DNA of 64,000 nt from Tetrastigma voinierianum (GCA_016808115.1 JAEQBH010000656.1:3155001-3219000), one strand, 5' to 3'; shown: positions 42,771 to 55,734, numbered from the stretch's first letter. The notes: a model not told the origin generated them from the sequence alone. Numbers and translations: made by a program.

Positions 42771-45700
42771 ATGAGAAAGTTTGAAGAACATCAATCTGTG
42801 AAGTCCGGCTAAGACTAAAAATTGAAGCGGCTTTGTGGGAGAGCCCAATCCACATCCCAGTTTGTTTAAGTTTTTCTTGTCATATTTTTGTGTTTAATTT
42901 TCGTAGTTTAATTAATTTTATTTATTGTGATTGAAGAGTAGGTAAATATATTTTTGATTTGCAAGTTAATGAAAAATGTGTAAAAGGGAGCATCTACAAT
43001 CAAACTTTAATCTGCAAAAAAGAGACAAAAGAATATATATGTGATTTGCTAAATTTTATTTTGATATGCTTTATCAGATGAAGAGTTTAGAATTTATTTT
43101 GCGGTGTAAATTTTTTTTTAAATATGATGCATAGTGGATGATTTTGTTGAATATTTGCATGATGAAGATGAATTGAGTTGTATTTGCCTTGATTGGATTT
43201 AAATAAATTGAAATTGCTGTGAATTTGATTGTTTAGGGAGACCTAAAAATTTTATTGGTATAACACCTAATCAAAGTTACATTCAAGAATGCTAGATGTG
43301 GAAACAATAGTGGAAAGAAAATTGAAACAGTGAAGCCAGAGTTCTGACCCAAAAATAAAGAGGAAAGAAAGAGCAGATTGAGTAGTAGATACATATAGGC
43401 CACATTTTGGTCGTAACAAAATCCTTAGGTTGCGACCAGAATAGTCCAAAACTCAATAAAAGCTTTTTTTTTTTTTTAAAAAAAAACCTTTCATTTGAAT
43501 ATTCAGGCATTAAAAGAAATGGGATTATGAAATTAAATTATTTTGAAATCTCATTGTTGAACAGAAATTCAAATATGTGAACTCGATAGCATAATCATGA
43601 CATTTAGTAGCGTCCATTCAAATTTTGACCAACTTTAACTACGTTGAAAACTTTCAGATTCTCTATCATTGTATAATCTTTGAAATAGAATTATTTATTA
43701 ATGCGAACTAGGCGATAACTTGATTAAATGAATTAGTTAAGTTTGCTTAGTTTCAAAGGAATAATTCAGGGTTTGATAACTCAAGAGAAACAATCAAAAT
43801 TCCTCTTAAATTTCCATCCTCTGTTGGAAATATGAAACAACAAATCAGAAACTTCATTTTAATTCATTCCTTAATTTTGAAAAGAGAATAAAGGCCTTGT
43901 AGTTCGAAGCAAGATCACTATAAGGTTGGAAAACAAGGAAAAATAAACAACGAGAATGAAGAGAAAGGAGAATGAGAGAAAGAAGAGTTCAGGTTTAAAC
44001 ACGGCGCTTATGGAATGAATGGGAATTCGAAAAACAAACCAAGAATTCCATTCATTCTTCCATAAGCTATGTAATCAAGAGAATGGATGATGGGAAGGAA
44101 TTGGAAGAAGGGTTAATTAGAACATCATTGAAGGAGCTAACAGAAAATGAAGAGGGCCCAATTTGTTGAACAACCTTGTTCTGACCATACTTCAAGGCTC
44201 AGGACAAGATTTAGGAGCGGAAGTAAAGCGAAGCTCCAAGCCTTGGAGAAGATATGAGTTTTAGATCAAGAAATAGAGAGTTTTCTCTAGTTTAGTTATA
44301 GTCTTATTTGTAAAGAAATCAGATTGTACAATATCGAAATGTTTTTATATTTGAATAAAATTCTTGTTGATTTACAAGTGGATTTATTTGGTTACAAATT
44401 GATATATTGAATTTTTGCTGTTTTTATTGTCATTTCCTATTTAGCATGAAAAGAATGAGTGCTTTTCTGTGCAAGGATCAAATAAACAGAATATTTACCC
44501 AGAGCAAATGCAGAAAAAAATAAGGGCATAGATTAGTAAACTGGAAATTAGGAGTTGCAGCCTGCATGTTTAAATCCAGTTTAGAAAAAAAAATTGGAAA
44601 AATGGATATTGCTGATGGAAAAAATAACTTGGTTGAAATAGTGTAAATAAATAGTAAATAAGTACAAGTCTTGAAGAAACAATACACTTGGTCAACAAAA
44701 GTCATGAAACTTTGAGAGGAATTAAGACGTCTTCTAGGAAATTGAGTTAATGAGTCCATGGTCTGAACTTTATTAGATCTTGGGTTGGTAAATCTTAGGT
44801 AAGCATTCTTGGGATTACTTCTAGAGGCCATCCTTGGCAGTTCTGAACTTTTTCAAGCCTACCCTCAATATATGCTAAGGCATACCTCTAGTTCTGATTT
44901 GAGCAGACAAGCCTTATTTCTAGCTAATCAATGCAGTGAAAACCTAAATTCCCTTCATGACTAATCTGCGACAAAAAGCCCAAATTATCCAGTTTAGAGT
45001 CTGAAAGTCTTTGTAAAAAGAAAGAAACAAGTCTGGGGGAAAAATATTTCCAAATGTTATAAGGAAGGAGGTGAAGAAGTAAAGAACCATAAATTAATGA
45101 AAAAAGGGAATAAGTTTTGTCTTGTGGCCTATTTCCCTTGAACAATTAAGCTCGTAGGGGTGTTTTAACACATAGTACCCTAATACCAACTGGTATATGA
45201 GTTCATATTAAAGTTCTCTAAAGTGATAGAAAGCTAGAAGACAAAACATTGCACCATTCTGTGCAGAAAACGAAGCAAAGGTTGACAAAGGGAGCGCTGA
45301 ATAAAGTGCGAAATTAGATTCAAAATTCCATAAAAATAATTCAAAAAGATGAATCAGGCTAAGATTGAGGAGAATCAACAAGTACAAGGAAGAAAAAGGG
45401 TGAAAGCTTAAGGCAATAAGTAAAGAGAAAAGGTGGAAACTGGGTGATTTGAAACTTAAATTTTCTCGTATCTACCGATTGCTAAGCCCGACATTACAAA
45501 CTGAAGACCTCATTGATCTTGATGGTTGAATTTACCATTAATTAGAATCAATATGAAAAACAAGCCTATGGGACTTTGACCAACAGTCCAAGGAAACTTC
45601 CAGAAGATTAACTAAATTCAACATGAAGATTGAAAAGGATTGAAGACCTACACACACACACACCAAACAAGACTTGTTGAATAAACTGTTTACTTATATT

Positions 45701-45908
45701 ATTTCATCAAGAGATTTGTGATAGAAGTCTACCATTTCTTTTTCTTGAATCGGCTGAAATTAAAATGATCTTTGCTATCTCCTATTTCAAGTTAGAAGGT
45801 GAAATAGAAAACTATGGTATGAATGGAAAATGTCACTTAAAAATTTTAAAAGCTTATTTGTTTGAGGACAAACAATTCTTTCTTTTCTTTGTAGGGACAA
45901 GCAAAATT
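42771..45908 (+). other. 3' region of element A between integrase and PPT
   Basis: About 3.1 kb of AT-rich sequence with no recognisable domain on either strand. The longest open frame is 117 codons (minus, 44478-44831) and has no features I know. A run of T then A at 43466-43489 and a CA run at 45652-45662 are simple repeats. In Athila elements this interval can hold an envelope-like ORF. I see no clear signal, membrane segment or motif to support one here. Confidence 0.5.
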
Positions 45909-45923
45909 TTAAGTTGGGAACAG
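45909..45923 (+). promoter_or_regulatory. Polypurine tract of element A (weak)
   Basis: TTAAGTTGGGAACAG precedes the TGAGTC LTR start. Only the AAGTTGGGAA core is purine-rich, but the position and likeness to the 'aagtttggggg' PPT of this group support it. Confidence 0.5.
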
Positions 45924-48649
45924 TGAGTCAAAACTCATTAAGATTTTTTAATCCACCACAGGCATATTACAAGATAAATGTTGATTTGTATGCAGAAATG
46001 TGGATATTTTACTCAAATTTAATTTTGCAGGAAAATAAAGCATAAGCTAAAATCTTAGCAAAAACCGGGAAAGTTCAGCCTCTGGCGAAATGAAGTTGCA
46101 ATGACAAATGGGAGTGACAGGAAGCTTATTTGTCAGTCGTTTCCAAGTCATGACTCAAATTTGGGGAAGAACTAGAAGACCTTAGCAAGCGAAGTCGTGA
46201 CTTGAAGATTAAGCTTACGACAGATGTGGCAATATTTGAAGGCGTTGCGACAAGGGAAATGGTTAGAGACTAAAAATATTCAAAGTACAAATCTTGATTC
46301 GTGACACCACTCGATGACGCCAATTAATTCTGGCGATGTCGCGACTGGTTGTCAATAAAGTACAGTCTCTGAAAGCGAGTTATGATAGTTTAAATGAAGG
46401 CACCATCAGAGGTGACATACATGGTGTGTAGAAAATGGAAGCTGAAGTCTCAACGGAAGATTGAAGTTGCAACCAAATTAGAGATTGAATAACCAAAGAG
46501 GGATTCATAGCCTGAAATGGCAGAAGCCCTTGCGAAACTAAAAAGTTGCGACCATTTATTATTAATCAAGGATGTCTGAAACGATATGCGACTACTCATT
46601 CGGTGGCGACCTTAAAAGTTAGGCAAAAGAAATCCAGTCATAACTACTTTTGTGAACACAATTAAGGACTGCGACTGGAATAAAGAGTAACACATGGTCG
46701 CAACATAAGCATGAGGTCGCGACCTGGAATAGAGGTTGAAAGGAGGAAGCTGGTTTGCAACAAGAATTGAGGTTGCGTGAAGAAAATCATTTAGAGCATC
46801 AAAGGAATTAGTGACGTATAAATTTGAAACACAGTGAAGGCGGAAGACATAACACAATTGACCGGGGAAAGACAGGTGCGACGAAGTCATCTTATAAATA
46901 GAAACAATTGCGCCCAACCTAAAGCGAGGAGTCCACGACTCGAAGCGAGAAGAAGAGAAAGACAATGATCGCGACCTGCAAGCTAGTAATTCGCGACATC
47001 AACTCTTGAAACATTATGACCAAACAAGGTCGCGACTAAGCAGAATATCACGACCATTAATCAACGGTACCGAGAATCGAGTCGCGATAGAAGCAACAAG
47101 GTCGTAACTGAATAAGAGCAAACAAGGGAAACCCATGTCGCGACATCAGCCCGAGGTGACACTGGGACTGGGCTTTCTTTTGGGAATTTCATGGGCTTTT
47201 TGGGTTCGGCCCAATTTCTTTTGGCCCAGTATAAATGAAGCCAGTGTTAGAATGGTAAAGTAGCTTCCGTCTTCACTACCAGAAAAGAGAGGAAAGGAGA
47301 GAGACTCGATTATAGTTCAGAGTAGATTTTCATTTCATTTCTTTAGTTTTAGTTTATTTCTTTTCTGGATTTGAATCTGTGAACTATGCAGAGACGAGTG
47401 GAGCTGAATTTTTATTTATGTTATTTTCTTCTTAGAATTATTGCCTGAAAATTTATGAAATCTAGACAAATTTCTGGAATTCATTTCTTCTCAATTTTAT
47501 TACAATTACAGTGGTTGTACGTGATCGGTGCTCCATTTCTTAATTCGCAATCTTACAATTGTGGAATGCGACTCTATGAATTACAGTTGTTGAGTTGATA
47601 TCATTAATTTTGGGTTGAGGATTTGCTATTTGATATGTTTGCAGTGATAGTTCAATAGTGTGCCGAACTCTGATTGGAAATTTATCTTTATCATGATTTG
47701 GATGCCTCTGACACGGTGGGAGATTCTTTGGTAGAAAGATTCTTAGATGCTGACACCATATTAATAGATGTTGACTAGGGATTCATTTTAGATAAATCTT
47801 GTTTGTCAAATTGAGTTAGGAGAAGTGTTAACAATATAAATAATCATAAATCACCTGAACAAAGCGGGATTCTGTGTGCATTTGAGGATCTAGTCAAGGG
47901 AAAGGGACTGAACTTGATAGATCTAGAGGTTGAGCCAACAAGTAAGTGGTAGAAACTTTGCAAAATCCACAGGAAGTACAAAGATCTATTTGTCATCAAG
48001 AAATGGGTGTGAAGTATTGAAAGAAAAATACGATCTTGAGAATTGGGAATGCAATTGGCTGGTTTGGTCTTGTCTTGAGACGAGCAAGGGTTTCAAACGG
48101 TGAATATGGAGAAATCTAATTCCAGCATTTTAGGAAATGGACAAAATCAGATCATACACATAATAGAGCAATGTACTTTAGTGTAGGAATTGACTGTTTC
48201 ATTGTAATTCAATGATAGTTTTCGTTTCTCACAGGAAACTGATTCAGTCCAGTATTTTAGTTACAATTTATTTTTTATTCATTTACTTTTATTTTATCTT
48301 AGTTCAACAGTAGTCAATAGTCTAGGATCTTTATTTTTCTAGATAAAACTTTCATTGTGAGTTTTGAGTCCAAATAGCATAGAATTTTGTTAGTTAGATG
48401 GGATCTCTGAATTGTTGCCAAATCTATGTGGGAATGATACACGGACTTACATTCGGATTTTACTACTTGTATATTTTGTGCACTCATAGACTATACCCTT
48501 ATTTTTAAACAATGAACCTTCTAAAAGAATTATTTTATTTGTTAAATTTATCCACGTATGTGATGCAATAGAAGTGTAAGGCTCGCAATCATGTGAAATT
48601 AGGTTTTTAGTCTATAGAAAGAGGCGCATAAGTTTTATGAAACTCATTA
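45924..48649 (+). repeat. 3' LTR of element A
   Basis: Starts TGAGTCAAAACTC and mirrors 8267-11075. The palindrome array spans about 46200-47150, TATA box 47230-47236, and the terminal 'agtctata..aagttttatg' near 48609-48640. The exact end is uncertain by about ten bases. The 5' copy ends before TGGC at 11076, while here 'gaaactcatta' follows before the ggtgc flank. Confidence 0.78.
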
Positions 48650-49740
48650 GGTGCGAAATTTTGAATGGGCTTTTGTGTCGTGGAAATTAATATAGGTTAA
48701 TGCATAAACTTTAATGAAGACAAGAAGCCATAATTATATAAAAACATAATTATGTGTATAAGCCATTGAAATGGAGGTGTGGTCGTCTGGCTAGCCAATT
48801 TCGCGATGGTCGACCAAAATTGAATAACATGTGGTGTGAGTGCAAATTTGAGAATATATACAATTGATATATTGGTGTAAATCGCATTAATTCTGATAAC
48901 ATGTTGTATGTGATTTGGAATATAAAAAAGCAATATATATGCATGTGAATATGTTACATGAATGTGTCAAATGGCATAATGCATTTCATATGTTAATTCG
49001 GTAACCTAGAAATTAGGGTGTGAGTGCATGATTAAGAAGAAAAGAAAACGAATATGCTGTGAAATTTCAATTGATGATTTTTCTACACCGTCAGAGATGG
49101 TCCACCATCTCGATGATGACCATGACTGCTTTCGAAAGTTCCCCCAACCACCTCGCCTGAGGGTAGTCCCCATACTTTACCGAACCTCGATAGTGTGCTT
49201 TCAGAACAACAAGTTTTGTTTTGAAAACTCGATTATTTTTCTGAAGTACATGGCTTGGGACAAGTGTGAGGGGGAGCCTGCAGTGACTCAAGATACTGGA
49301 ATGGGCATGTAGAGATTTAAGTAGGATCACGTATTTACTTGAGTGTGTGTTTACATCGATCATTGCATATGCAATTAGCGGAGTAAACCCATTTAGTAAT
49401 TCCACTACTGGCAATAGCTCACCCTCGTCGAGGAATATTTTTTCAGTACGTAGCTGCTCGAGAAGACTTGGCCATCTTAGAGTCGATTTGAAGAAAGGCG
49501 GGTCGTGGCTGATGTTTTTGGGATAATATGGTTAGAGAGCTAAATTTTAATATGTATTTGTATTAAGAGTAACGTATAACTCTCGAACTATGCAAAGATA
49601 GTCGGGTCGGGTGTATTTGATGAGTATCGCGTAATGGGCCCAAGAGGCTACTTTACTGGTATGGGTCTCGCGATACGAGACGATAGATTTTCCACAAGTT
49701 GATGGTTGTCAAATAACGGACACTCGTTTTCAGGGCATCA
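48650..49740 (+). repeat. 3' LTR of element H, right part
   Basis: Resumes the H LTR exactly where the left part stopped ('gaaattttgaatggg' against 'gaaattttgaattga' at 3174). It matches 3174-4237, including 'ggtcgaccaaaattgaataa', 'ctattatttttct.a.tacatggctt' and 'gggcccaagaggcta', and ends GGGCATCA. The end aligns with the solo LTR's end at 52609 on the opposite strand. Confidence 0.8.
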
Positions 49741-52488
49741 CATGTTTGCTCTTTCCCTCTAATGGTGTGAAATTGAGATCCGTTAAGCTAAGGGTGCGAA
49801 CTCTCCATGTTTTATGATTTTAGCCTCCATCTCTCGTTGGTTCATACTTCCGAAGCACTCGATCTTCATCAAATCTCGTCCTGAAGCTTTAAAGTTTGAA
49901 TTTGAGATCCCATGATGTCTTATTAATGGTCCTCATGTAATCCAAGAGTCGTAAATGTACCTAAAAAGATTTGTAAATACACCAAAACTCAAGAAAAACA
50001 TTAGCTTGAGGATTGGGACATCACAACTTGCAAATCGGGTAATTATGGATAATTAGCATCAAAGGTGTTTTGAAAACATTGTTTTTAGATAGGAAAAATG
50101 TTGAGTTGTGAGACGTTATCACCAACTTTCGTCTTCTCCTTCCTCTAAGCCAACTTTCGTTTTTCTTCCTGTTTTTGAAACCCTAAAACTATAACATGTA
50201 AAGAGGGTTAAGTCATCCTTTCATCTTCTTCCTGCTTTTAAAGCCCTAGAACTGGAACATATCAAGAAGGGTAAGCCATCTTTCGTCTTTCGTCCTATTT
50301 TGAAACTCTATAAATAGAACATGTCAAAAGGGTTAATCCATCTTTCATCTTTCTTTCTTCTTTTGAAACCCTAGAACTAGAGTATGTTAAGAGGGTCTTT
50401 TTAGGTTTCTAGGTTGCTACAAATCTTCATGTGTCCGAGAAGATCTTAGCACGGTGGAAGGCATACCACTAAAATATTGGTATGCCTTCCCTATTTCTTC
50501 TTCACACTTTTTTTAATCAAAAATTGATAAGATCGGTCTAGTTAAGGTTAGGGTTTGCAACTTGGAAGCTATGATTGGAAGATTAGGTTAGGATTTATGG
50601 TTTTGCATCCAAATTCCAAGAAATTTCTTTACATATCTATGAATTTCAAAGAAAATTGACCAAAATTTTGGTCGTAGGGGAAATTTGGGAAACATATTTT
50701 TAAACAATGTAATGCTAAGATTTACTTAAGCTATGAAGAACCACAAAATCAGTGAGATACCGTCACGTCAGAGATTTTGGCAAAAAAGAAAGAGGAAAAA
50801 AAAAGAATACGCGTGGCTTGACTTGGGATGCTACTGTGTTGCAAAGTAGGCTAAAGGAAAGAGAAAAATATGTACAATCGCAATGTTGTAATGGAAGAAA
50901 GCATAGGTTCATGAAGAAATAAGTTTTATTACTCGAACTGTGCACACTCCCCGAATCGGAGAGGAATCTGGTCTCCCATCGACTCAGCTCTCACAAAGAT
51001 GGGATTGCCCCAAATTATCCCACTAACATTCACTCCCATCAAATTCTTTAATTAGCTCTCATAATCTAAACAGACAAATCCCATTGATCCAAAGTCAGCA
51101 ACAATAACCGACAGAAACACAAAATCAAAAGTGTTAAAAACTTTAGACGATGACGCAATATCCAAGTTAATAGTAAAAATTATAGGCTCAAGGCCTACAC
51201 ATTTGATAATCCAAAAGTGCCTAGAATACCTATTATTCCAAACCTACAGCATGTTGATGAACAAGATTTGATCAGATAACTCTGTCGGATAGAACTTTGC
51301 TATCTAAACTACCAAAGAGAAAACCCACAAAGAAGCTAACCGTCGACGACATAACTACCTGCCACAACAAGTCAGCAATGAAACACCCCACAACAGATCG
51401 ATGACAAAACACACCACAACAAGTTTACGACAAAAACACGAAAAAAGCAAAGGAAAAAGAAAGGCAAGCCCAGATCAGTGTGGAAGAAATCACTTTATTG
51501 AAAAAAAAAAAAACCCCCATATCCGGTGAAGAAAACAATGGAATTGATGATTTTATGCCAAGAATGGCTAAAAAATCACCCATCCCCTTTAACGAACAAG
51601 GGCTTGAAATAGAGAACATAGGGAGGGGCGACTAGGGTTTCCAAAGAGATATTTAAATTTTATAATTAAAATATATTGTTTAATAATTTTTAATGTTTAT
51701 AAAATTTTTGATTAGTTTGATTATTAATATTATTAATAAAGAATTCAGTTTCTCCATAAAAAAAATATAGAAAATATGGAGTAAAGCATCAAGTAATAGG
51801 GCCTGTTCAATAAAAAAAATGTGGATGTGTTGGTCAATAACTAGACCAAAGATGTGAATATAAAATAAAATAACTTAGCTTATTTATATATTTTCCAGAA
51901 ACACATTGTATAGTATAAAGTTACTTTTTTAAGAATTTTTTTTATATTTTGGCTCGTTTGGCCTGTAGCCTGCATATGGCTAAGCTAGGCTAGCTTTTAG
52001 CTAACCCGAATAGAAATGGGCTAAATTGGCCCGACCCCTTTTGGCCCATGGCCCATTTAGGCCAGGAAAAATGGGTCAGGTCAACCTATTTCCCACCTCT
52101 ACGTAGGATCCCCCAAACTATCTTCTAAGGAGTTTCTCATCTTTGGTCACTTAATCTTCTTGATACTTGGCAAGTCCAATGGTATATTGAATTATTGTTG
52201 AAAAGAATCTTTCTTCCTTCATGTACGACCGAGATTGTCTCTTATCCGAACCTTGAAAGAGCTAAGAAGAGAGCTTACAAGACACTCTGATTTAGTTATT
52301 AAAACCCGACATTCACCTAGAACTTGTGCTTAATAACAAATCTAATAAGAGGACAACCTTAGTGGAGCGTGGTAGAGGAGCTATATGTTGTACTCATCAT
52401 CCACTCACTAGGGAACCCGAAAACACCCCTTAAATCATCATAGGTGCACATTGGTTTGGTGAAACAAAGTCTCGAGGTCTCTTAAATT
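49741..52488. other. Spacer right of the nested block, no gene recognised
   Basis: AT-rich sequence with only short open frames. 50940-51650 contains isolated pyrimidine- and purine-rich runs but no domain. Around 52010-52100 a 'ggcccgaccccttttggcccatggcccattt' phrase resembles sequences seen near plant hAT-type non-autonomous transposons, but I could not find a matching inverted end. Confidence 0.5.
50151..50398. repeat. Four-copy minisatellite, about 62 bp period
   Basis: Four head-to-tail units begin near 50151, 50210, 50274 and 50336. Each reads like 'aagccatctttcgtcttt.ttcct.ttttgaaaccctagaactagaacatgtcaaaagggtt'. Units differ at several positions. No coding frame is kept through the units. 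Confidence 0.75.
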
Positions 52489-52608
52489 TCGAAATAGAAT
52501 CAATTAATCAACTAATACTCTAAAAAATCGAATCAGATTTTTCATAAGCAAGACTACACGGATCACCTAACCGAGAGAAAACACATCCCAATGGACGACT
52601 CTAGAGCC

Positions 52609-53363
52609 TATGATGCCCCAAATCCCGGGGGTCCCGTTGACCACCGTCAACCTGCGGAATACCTGTGTCTCATATCATGAGACTTATACATGAGTAAAAT
52701 GGCCACGCTAAATCTTATACATCCACATGCTACTCACAAAAAATATAAGTTTTATACTAAAGAATACAAACATATATTAAAATTAAGAATTCTAATACAT
52801 GTTTTAAGTAAAATATATTTAGATCAGTTTACATGCCTTACTTTCTTCCTCAAAAGCAAATTTCTAATGAGCGTCGTCTTCCCGAGCACTCCCTGTACCT
52901 GAAATAATTTTCCCTCGATAGGGTGAGCAATACCTAATAGTGGAATTATCCTACATGGGTTACTCCCCACCTAAGTGCACATGCAATGGTTCAACACAAA
53001 CACATTCAAGCGAATACATGATCCTACTTGAATATCTACATGATATGGATGAGAATGTGACTCACCCCTTCCCACTTCTCGAGCCCTCACTAACTCCCTC
53101 ACACATGCCTAAGCTGCGCGGAGAAACACCAAGCCAAACAAAAAGGTTTTGTCAAAACATAATGCTGCGAGTTTCGCAGAAATCTATCGACAACCCCCGG
53201 CAGCAATTCTTCAAAATCTTTCCTCGAATTCCCTTTTCTCTCATAACCATTTTCCTTTTCTTTTCTTTCAAGCCGCATGCACCCACACCTATTTTTCTTA
53301 GGTTGCTCCTGCATATGGAATGCATTATGCTATTTTCATCCAATAACATATGGTTAATATATA

Positions 53364-53452
<89 letters not shown>

Positions 53453-54656
53453 TATATTAATAAATCATTATACATACCACATGTTATTTATTCACAAGCA
53501 TTAACATCAAAATTAAATACATGGCTAATTAACAATTTAATTCCAACGGTTTCACACAATTATATTTCATATATTCAAACATCATGTTACAACATTTTTA
53601 TTCCATGCATTAACATATATTATTTTCCACACAATTCAAGCCATTCATTTTAAGCAAATTTTATGCAAATAACACATGGACATTTTCGATCCAACACGAA
53701 AGCTCCGGATCCCGTTCTTATCAAATTCCAAAAATAGTGTGTGGGTCATCCATGGATACCCCATCAACACCGCCTCTACTTCCCTTAACCTAACCTGCGG
53801 TCATTTCCGCCTCACAACACCCAAAACCACAATTTAACACACAATTATAACACAAGCCACATCAATAGCCCTTGGACTCCGGGCCCAAACTGTCCCACTT
53901 CAAGATTTCGATCCCAAGCCTTAGGATGACAAAACCCACTCATTCACGCCTCCTCAAACACTCCAAATCATTAACAAAGCTCTTAAACAAGGATAAAATC
54001 AAGTAGGAGAAAACCCCTACCTCCTGGAATTGTTGAAACTCTACAAAACCGGTACCCATGCATAGCCCTTGCCGTGGGGAGCAACTTTGTTCGCCGCCGA
54101 AACCAACAAACTGACACGAGAATTCAAAGAGAATGCGTAGCTTCTCTCTCTGGGTAATCCCACTCTTTTCTCTCTCTCCTACTAGCTTGCTCTTTCTCCC
54201 CTCTCTTCTCCTCTCCCAACCCATTTGGTCAAGATTGGGCTGGGACAAATGCACTTGTCATATCAATGCCACATGTCCAATTCTAAGTGGCTCATGAGAT
54301 TACACCCTATCCCTTATCCATCTACTTTGAGATTTTCACCCAATGACATGATGCCATGAGTCCACCCATGGCCCACACTTGAGCTCATGTTTGACTAATT
54401 CTGCACATGACATGTGGCACCTTTTGAGCCACTCAAAATGTGCCAAGTGTCCCGCACTAACCCCCGTTGCCTCGAAAAACGTGAAAATTCCGACTGTCTC
54501 GGAATTCAACGAAATTCGACATGGTAGCTAGATTTCGCTAGACGATTCCAACGATGAAGTCCGTTTTGTCATCCGATATCTAGAAAATTTCTGGATTTTG
54601 ACCGAAATTACCATTTTACCCTTTTTCAGAAAATTAGAATTTTTTTGGGTTTTACA
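52609..54656 (-). mobile_element. Solo LTR I, H family, minus orientation
   Basis: 2048 bp, the same length class as H's LTRs. Read on the minus strand, it starts TGTAAAACCC, has the 'gaaaatc..ggtaatttcggtcaaaatcca' opening, and ends GGGATTTGGGGCATCATA. A perfect 5-bp duplication GAGCC flanks it (52604-52608 and 54657-54661). The plus-strand left end reads TA where TG is expected, a single G-to-A change. No internal sequence is present, so it arose by LTR-LTR recombination. Confidence 0.85.
53357..53456. repeat. AT dinucleotide microsatellite
   Basis: About 90 bp of nearly pure AT repeats, interrupted by GG near 53401, inside solo LTR I. H's own LTRs lack a run this long at the corresponding place, so it expanded in this copy. 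Confidence 0.95.
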
Positions 54657-54900
54657 GAGCCACTATACCTACACTAGCTTCGGCTACCGCTAGGTAGGAA
54701 ATAGGTTTATTAAGTTTGTGATCTCCAACCTATACCACCTGAAATAGAATCAGATTTTTCATAAGCAAGACTACACAGATCACCAAACCGAGAAAAAACA
54801 CATCCCAATGTACGACCCTAGAGCCACTATACCTATAATACCTTCGGCTACCGCTAGATAGGAAATAGGTTTATAAAGTTTGTGATCTCCTCGGGCTTAT

Positions 54901-55730
54901 AACACACCGAAATAGCGATTTAACTCGCTGCGGGCTAGCACACCGTTTCCTCTTCATAAAAACTCTTAATTTTCATTAAAACGCACCTAACAACAACGAG
55001 ATGCTCCTGAGTTTAACACTATTAAACCTGGCTCGATTTTAGCCCTCTCTAAGTGTGCGGCCCTATGGTTCTGTATAATATTTGAGATTAGCATAAAACT
55101 CATTTCGGACCATAAACAACCTTTAACAAGACTTTATGGCCATTCAAATTATGTAAGTGTCTATAAACCGACATAACTTAATCCATAATGAATGTTATAG
55201 CCCTTTGTTCACATGATATCTTAATTGAACATAAGACACGGATTAAGTCACTCTTATAAAGTTCAATCTGACTACTCATAAAGTTCAATCATATTAATAA
55301 CTATTGTTAACTCATTTGTTCACAACCATGCATTTTTCAGTCTCACTTGTTGAGTGGCTTAGAGATATCTCTCTCAAAATGAGCAGGATAGCCTAGTCTA
55401 GTACACTATTCTTCAATATGTACCTATGAGCTAACTTAATATCACATACTCAAGATTAGGAGAACATAATCACTAATTATACTTCAAATTACTCTTAATT
55501 CATCATTGTTCCACCAATAATGAGTGGTTAGGGATAATTTAGAATTGTATTTCATTTTAACTTTAGGATATTACTATCAAGTCACCCACTTGATGACCAT
55601 GAGTGGAATCTACATTTTTGTGGAATAAATTATCAAATTAAAGATATCAGATAATAATAATAAAAATGTCTTTTTATTAATAAATGTAAAATAACAATAA
55701 TTACACTATTGCCCTAGGACACATGATTAG
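54901..55730 (-). repeat. Probable copia LTR remnant, minus orientation
   Basis: AT-rich sequence that on the minus strand would begin TGTCCTAGGGCAATAG at about 55726. It directly abuts the integrase fragment described next. Its left end is not determined and I found no second copy. Calling it the 3' LTR of that element is inference from position. Confidence 0.35.
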
Positions 55731-55734
55731 TAGA

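Larger units (their letters stand above)
8267..48649 (+). mobile_element. Element A: Athila/Tat-like Ty3 retrotransposon carrying nested B and D
   Basis: Paired LTRs at 8267-11075 and 45924 to about 48649, a PBS at 11076-11094 and a PPT before 45924 define a plus-strand element. Its own sequence runs gag (about 11690-12594 continuing at 28209-28330), protease (28690-29140), RT and RNase H (29490-30845) and integrase (31100-31886 continuing at 42486-42770). Gag is interrupted by B and integrase by D. Flanks 'ggtga' (8262-8266) and 'ggtgc' (48650-48654) look like a 5-bp target duplication with one change. The pol motifs match the non-chromovirus Athila/Tat group. Stops and frameshifts throughout show it is dead. 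Confidence 0.82.
2220..49740 (+). mobile_element. Element H: chromovirus-like Ty3 retrotransposon, outermost shell
   Basis: Two copies of a roughly 2.0 kb sequence bound the element: 2220-4237, and a second copy split into 7319-8266 and 48650-49740. Both begin TGTGA and end in CA, so they read as 5' and 3' LTRs. The true internal part is only 4238-7318. It keeps a chromovirus-like protease remnant and a purine tract before the 3' LTR, but no reverse transcriptase, RNase H or integrase. The rest of the span is element A and what A contains. Flanks (ending tgttc on the left, starting catgt on the right) give no clean target duplication. A solo LTR of the same family lies at 52609-54656. Clade is inferred from the protease pattern. 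Confidence 0.75.
52489..54900. repeat. Tandem duplication of host sequence, one copy carrying a solo LTR
   Basis: Sequence 52489-52608 plus 54662 to about 54735 is repeated at about 54742-54895. Both copies share 'cagatttttcataagcaagactacac', 'aaacacatcccaatg.acgac', 'tagagccactatacc', 'cttcggctaccgctag.taggaaataggttta' and 'aagtttgtgatctcc'. The second copy has no LTR. The origin of the duplicated sequence is unknown. Confidence 0.75.

Noticed and set aside
42771..45908. Possible envelope-like ORF downstream of element A integrase
   Set aside because: No open frame over 117 codons, no signal peptide or membrane pattern, and the longest frame is on the wrong strand.
52010..52110. Possible hAT-type non-autonomous DNA transposon end (tattttcccacctcta-like phrase)
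   Set aside because: I could not find a matching inverted terminal repeat or an 8-bp duplication, so I mention it only in the spacer entry.
53357..53456. Long AT tract as a possible replication origin or matrix attachment site
   Set aside because: It is a pure dinucleotide microsatellite inside a solo LTR. Nothing beyond AT content supports such a role.
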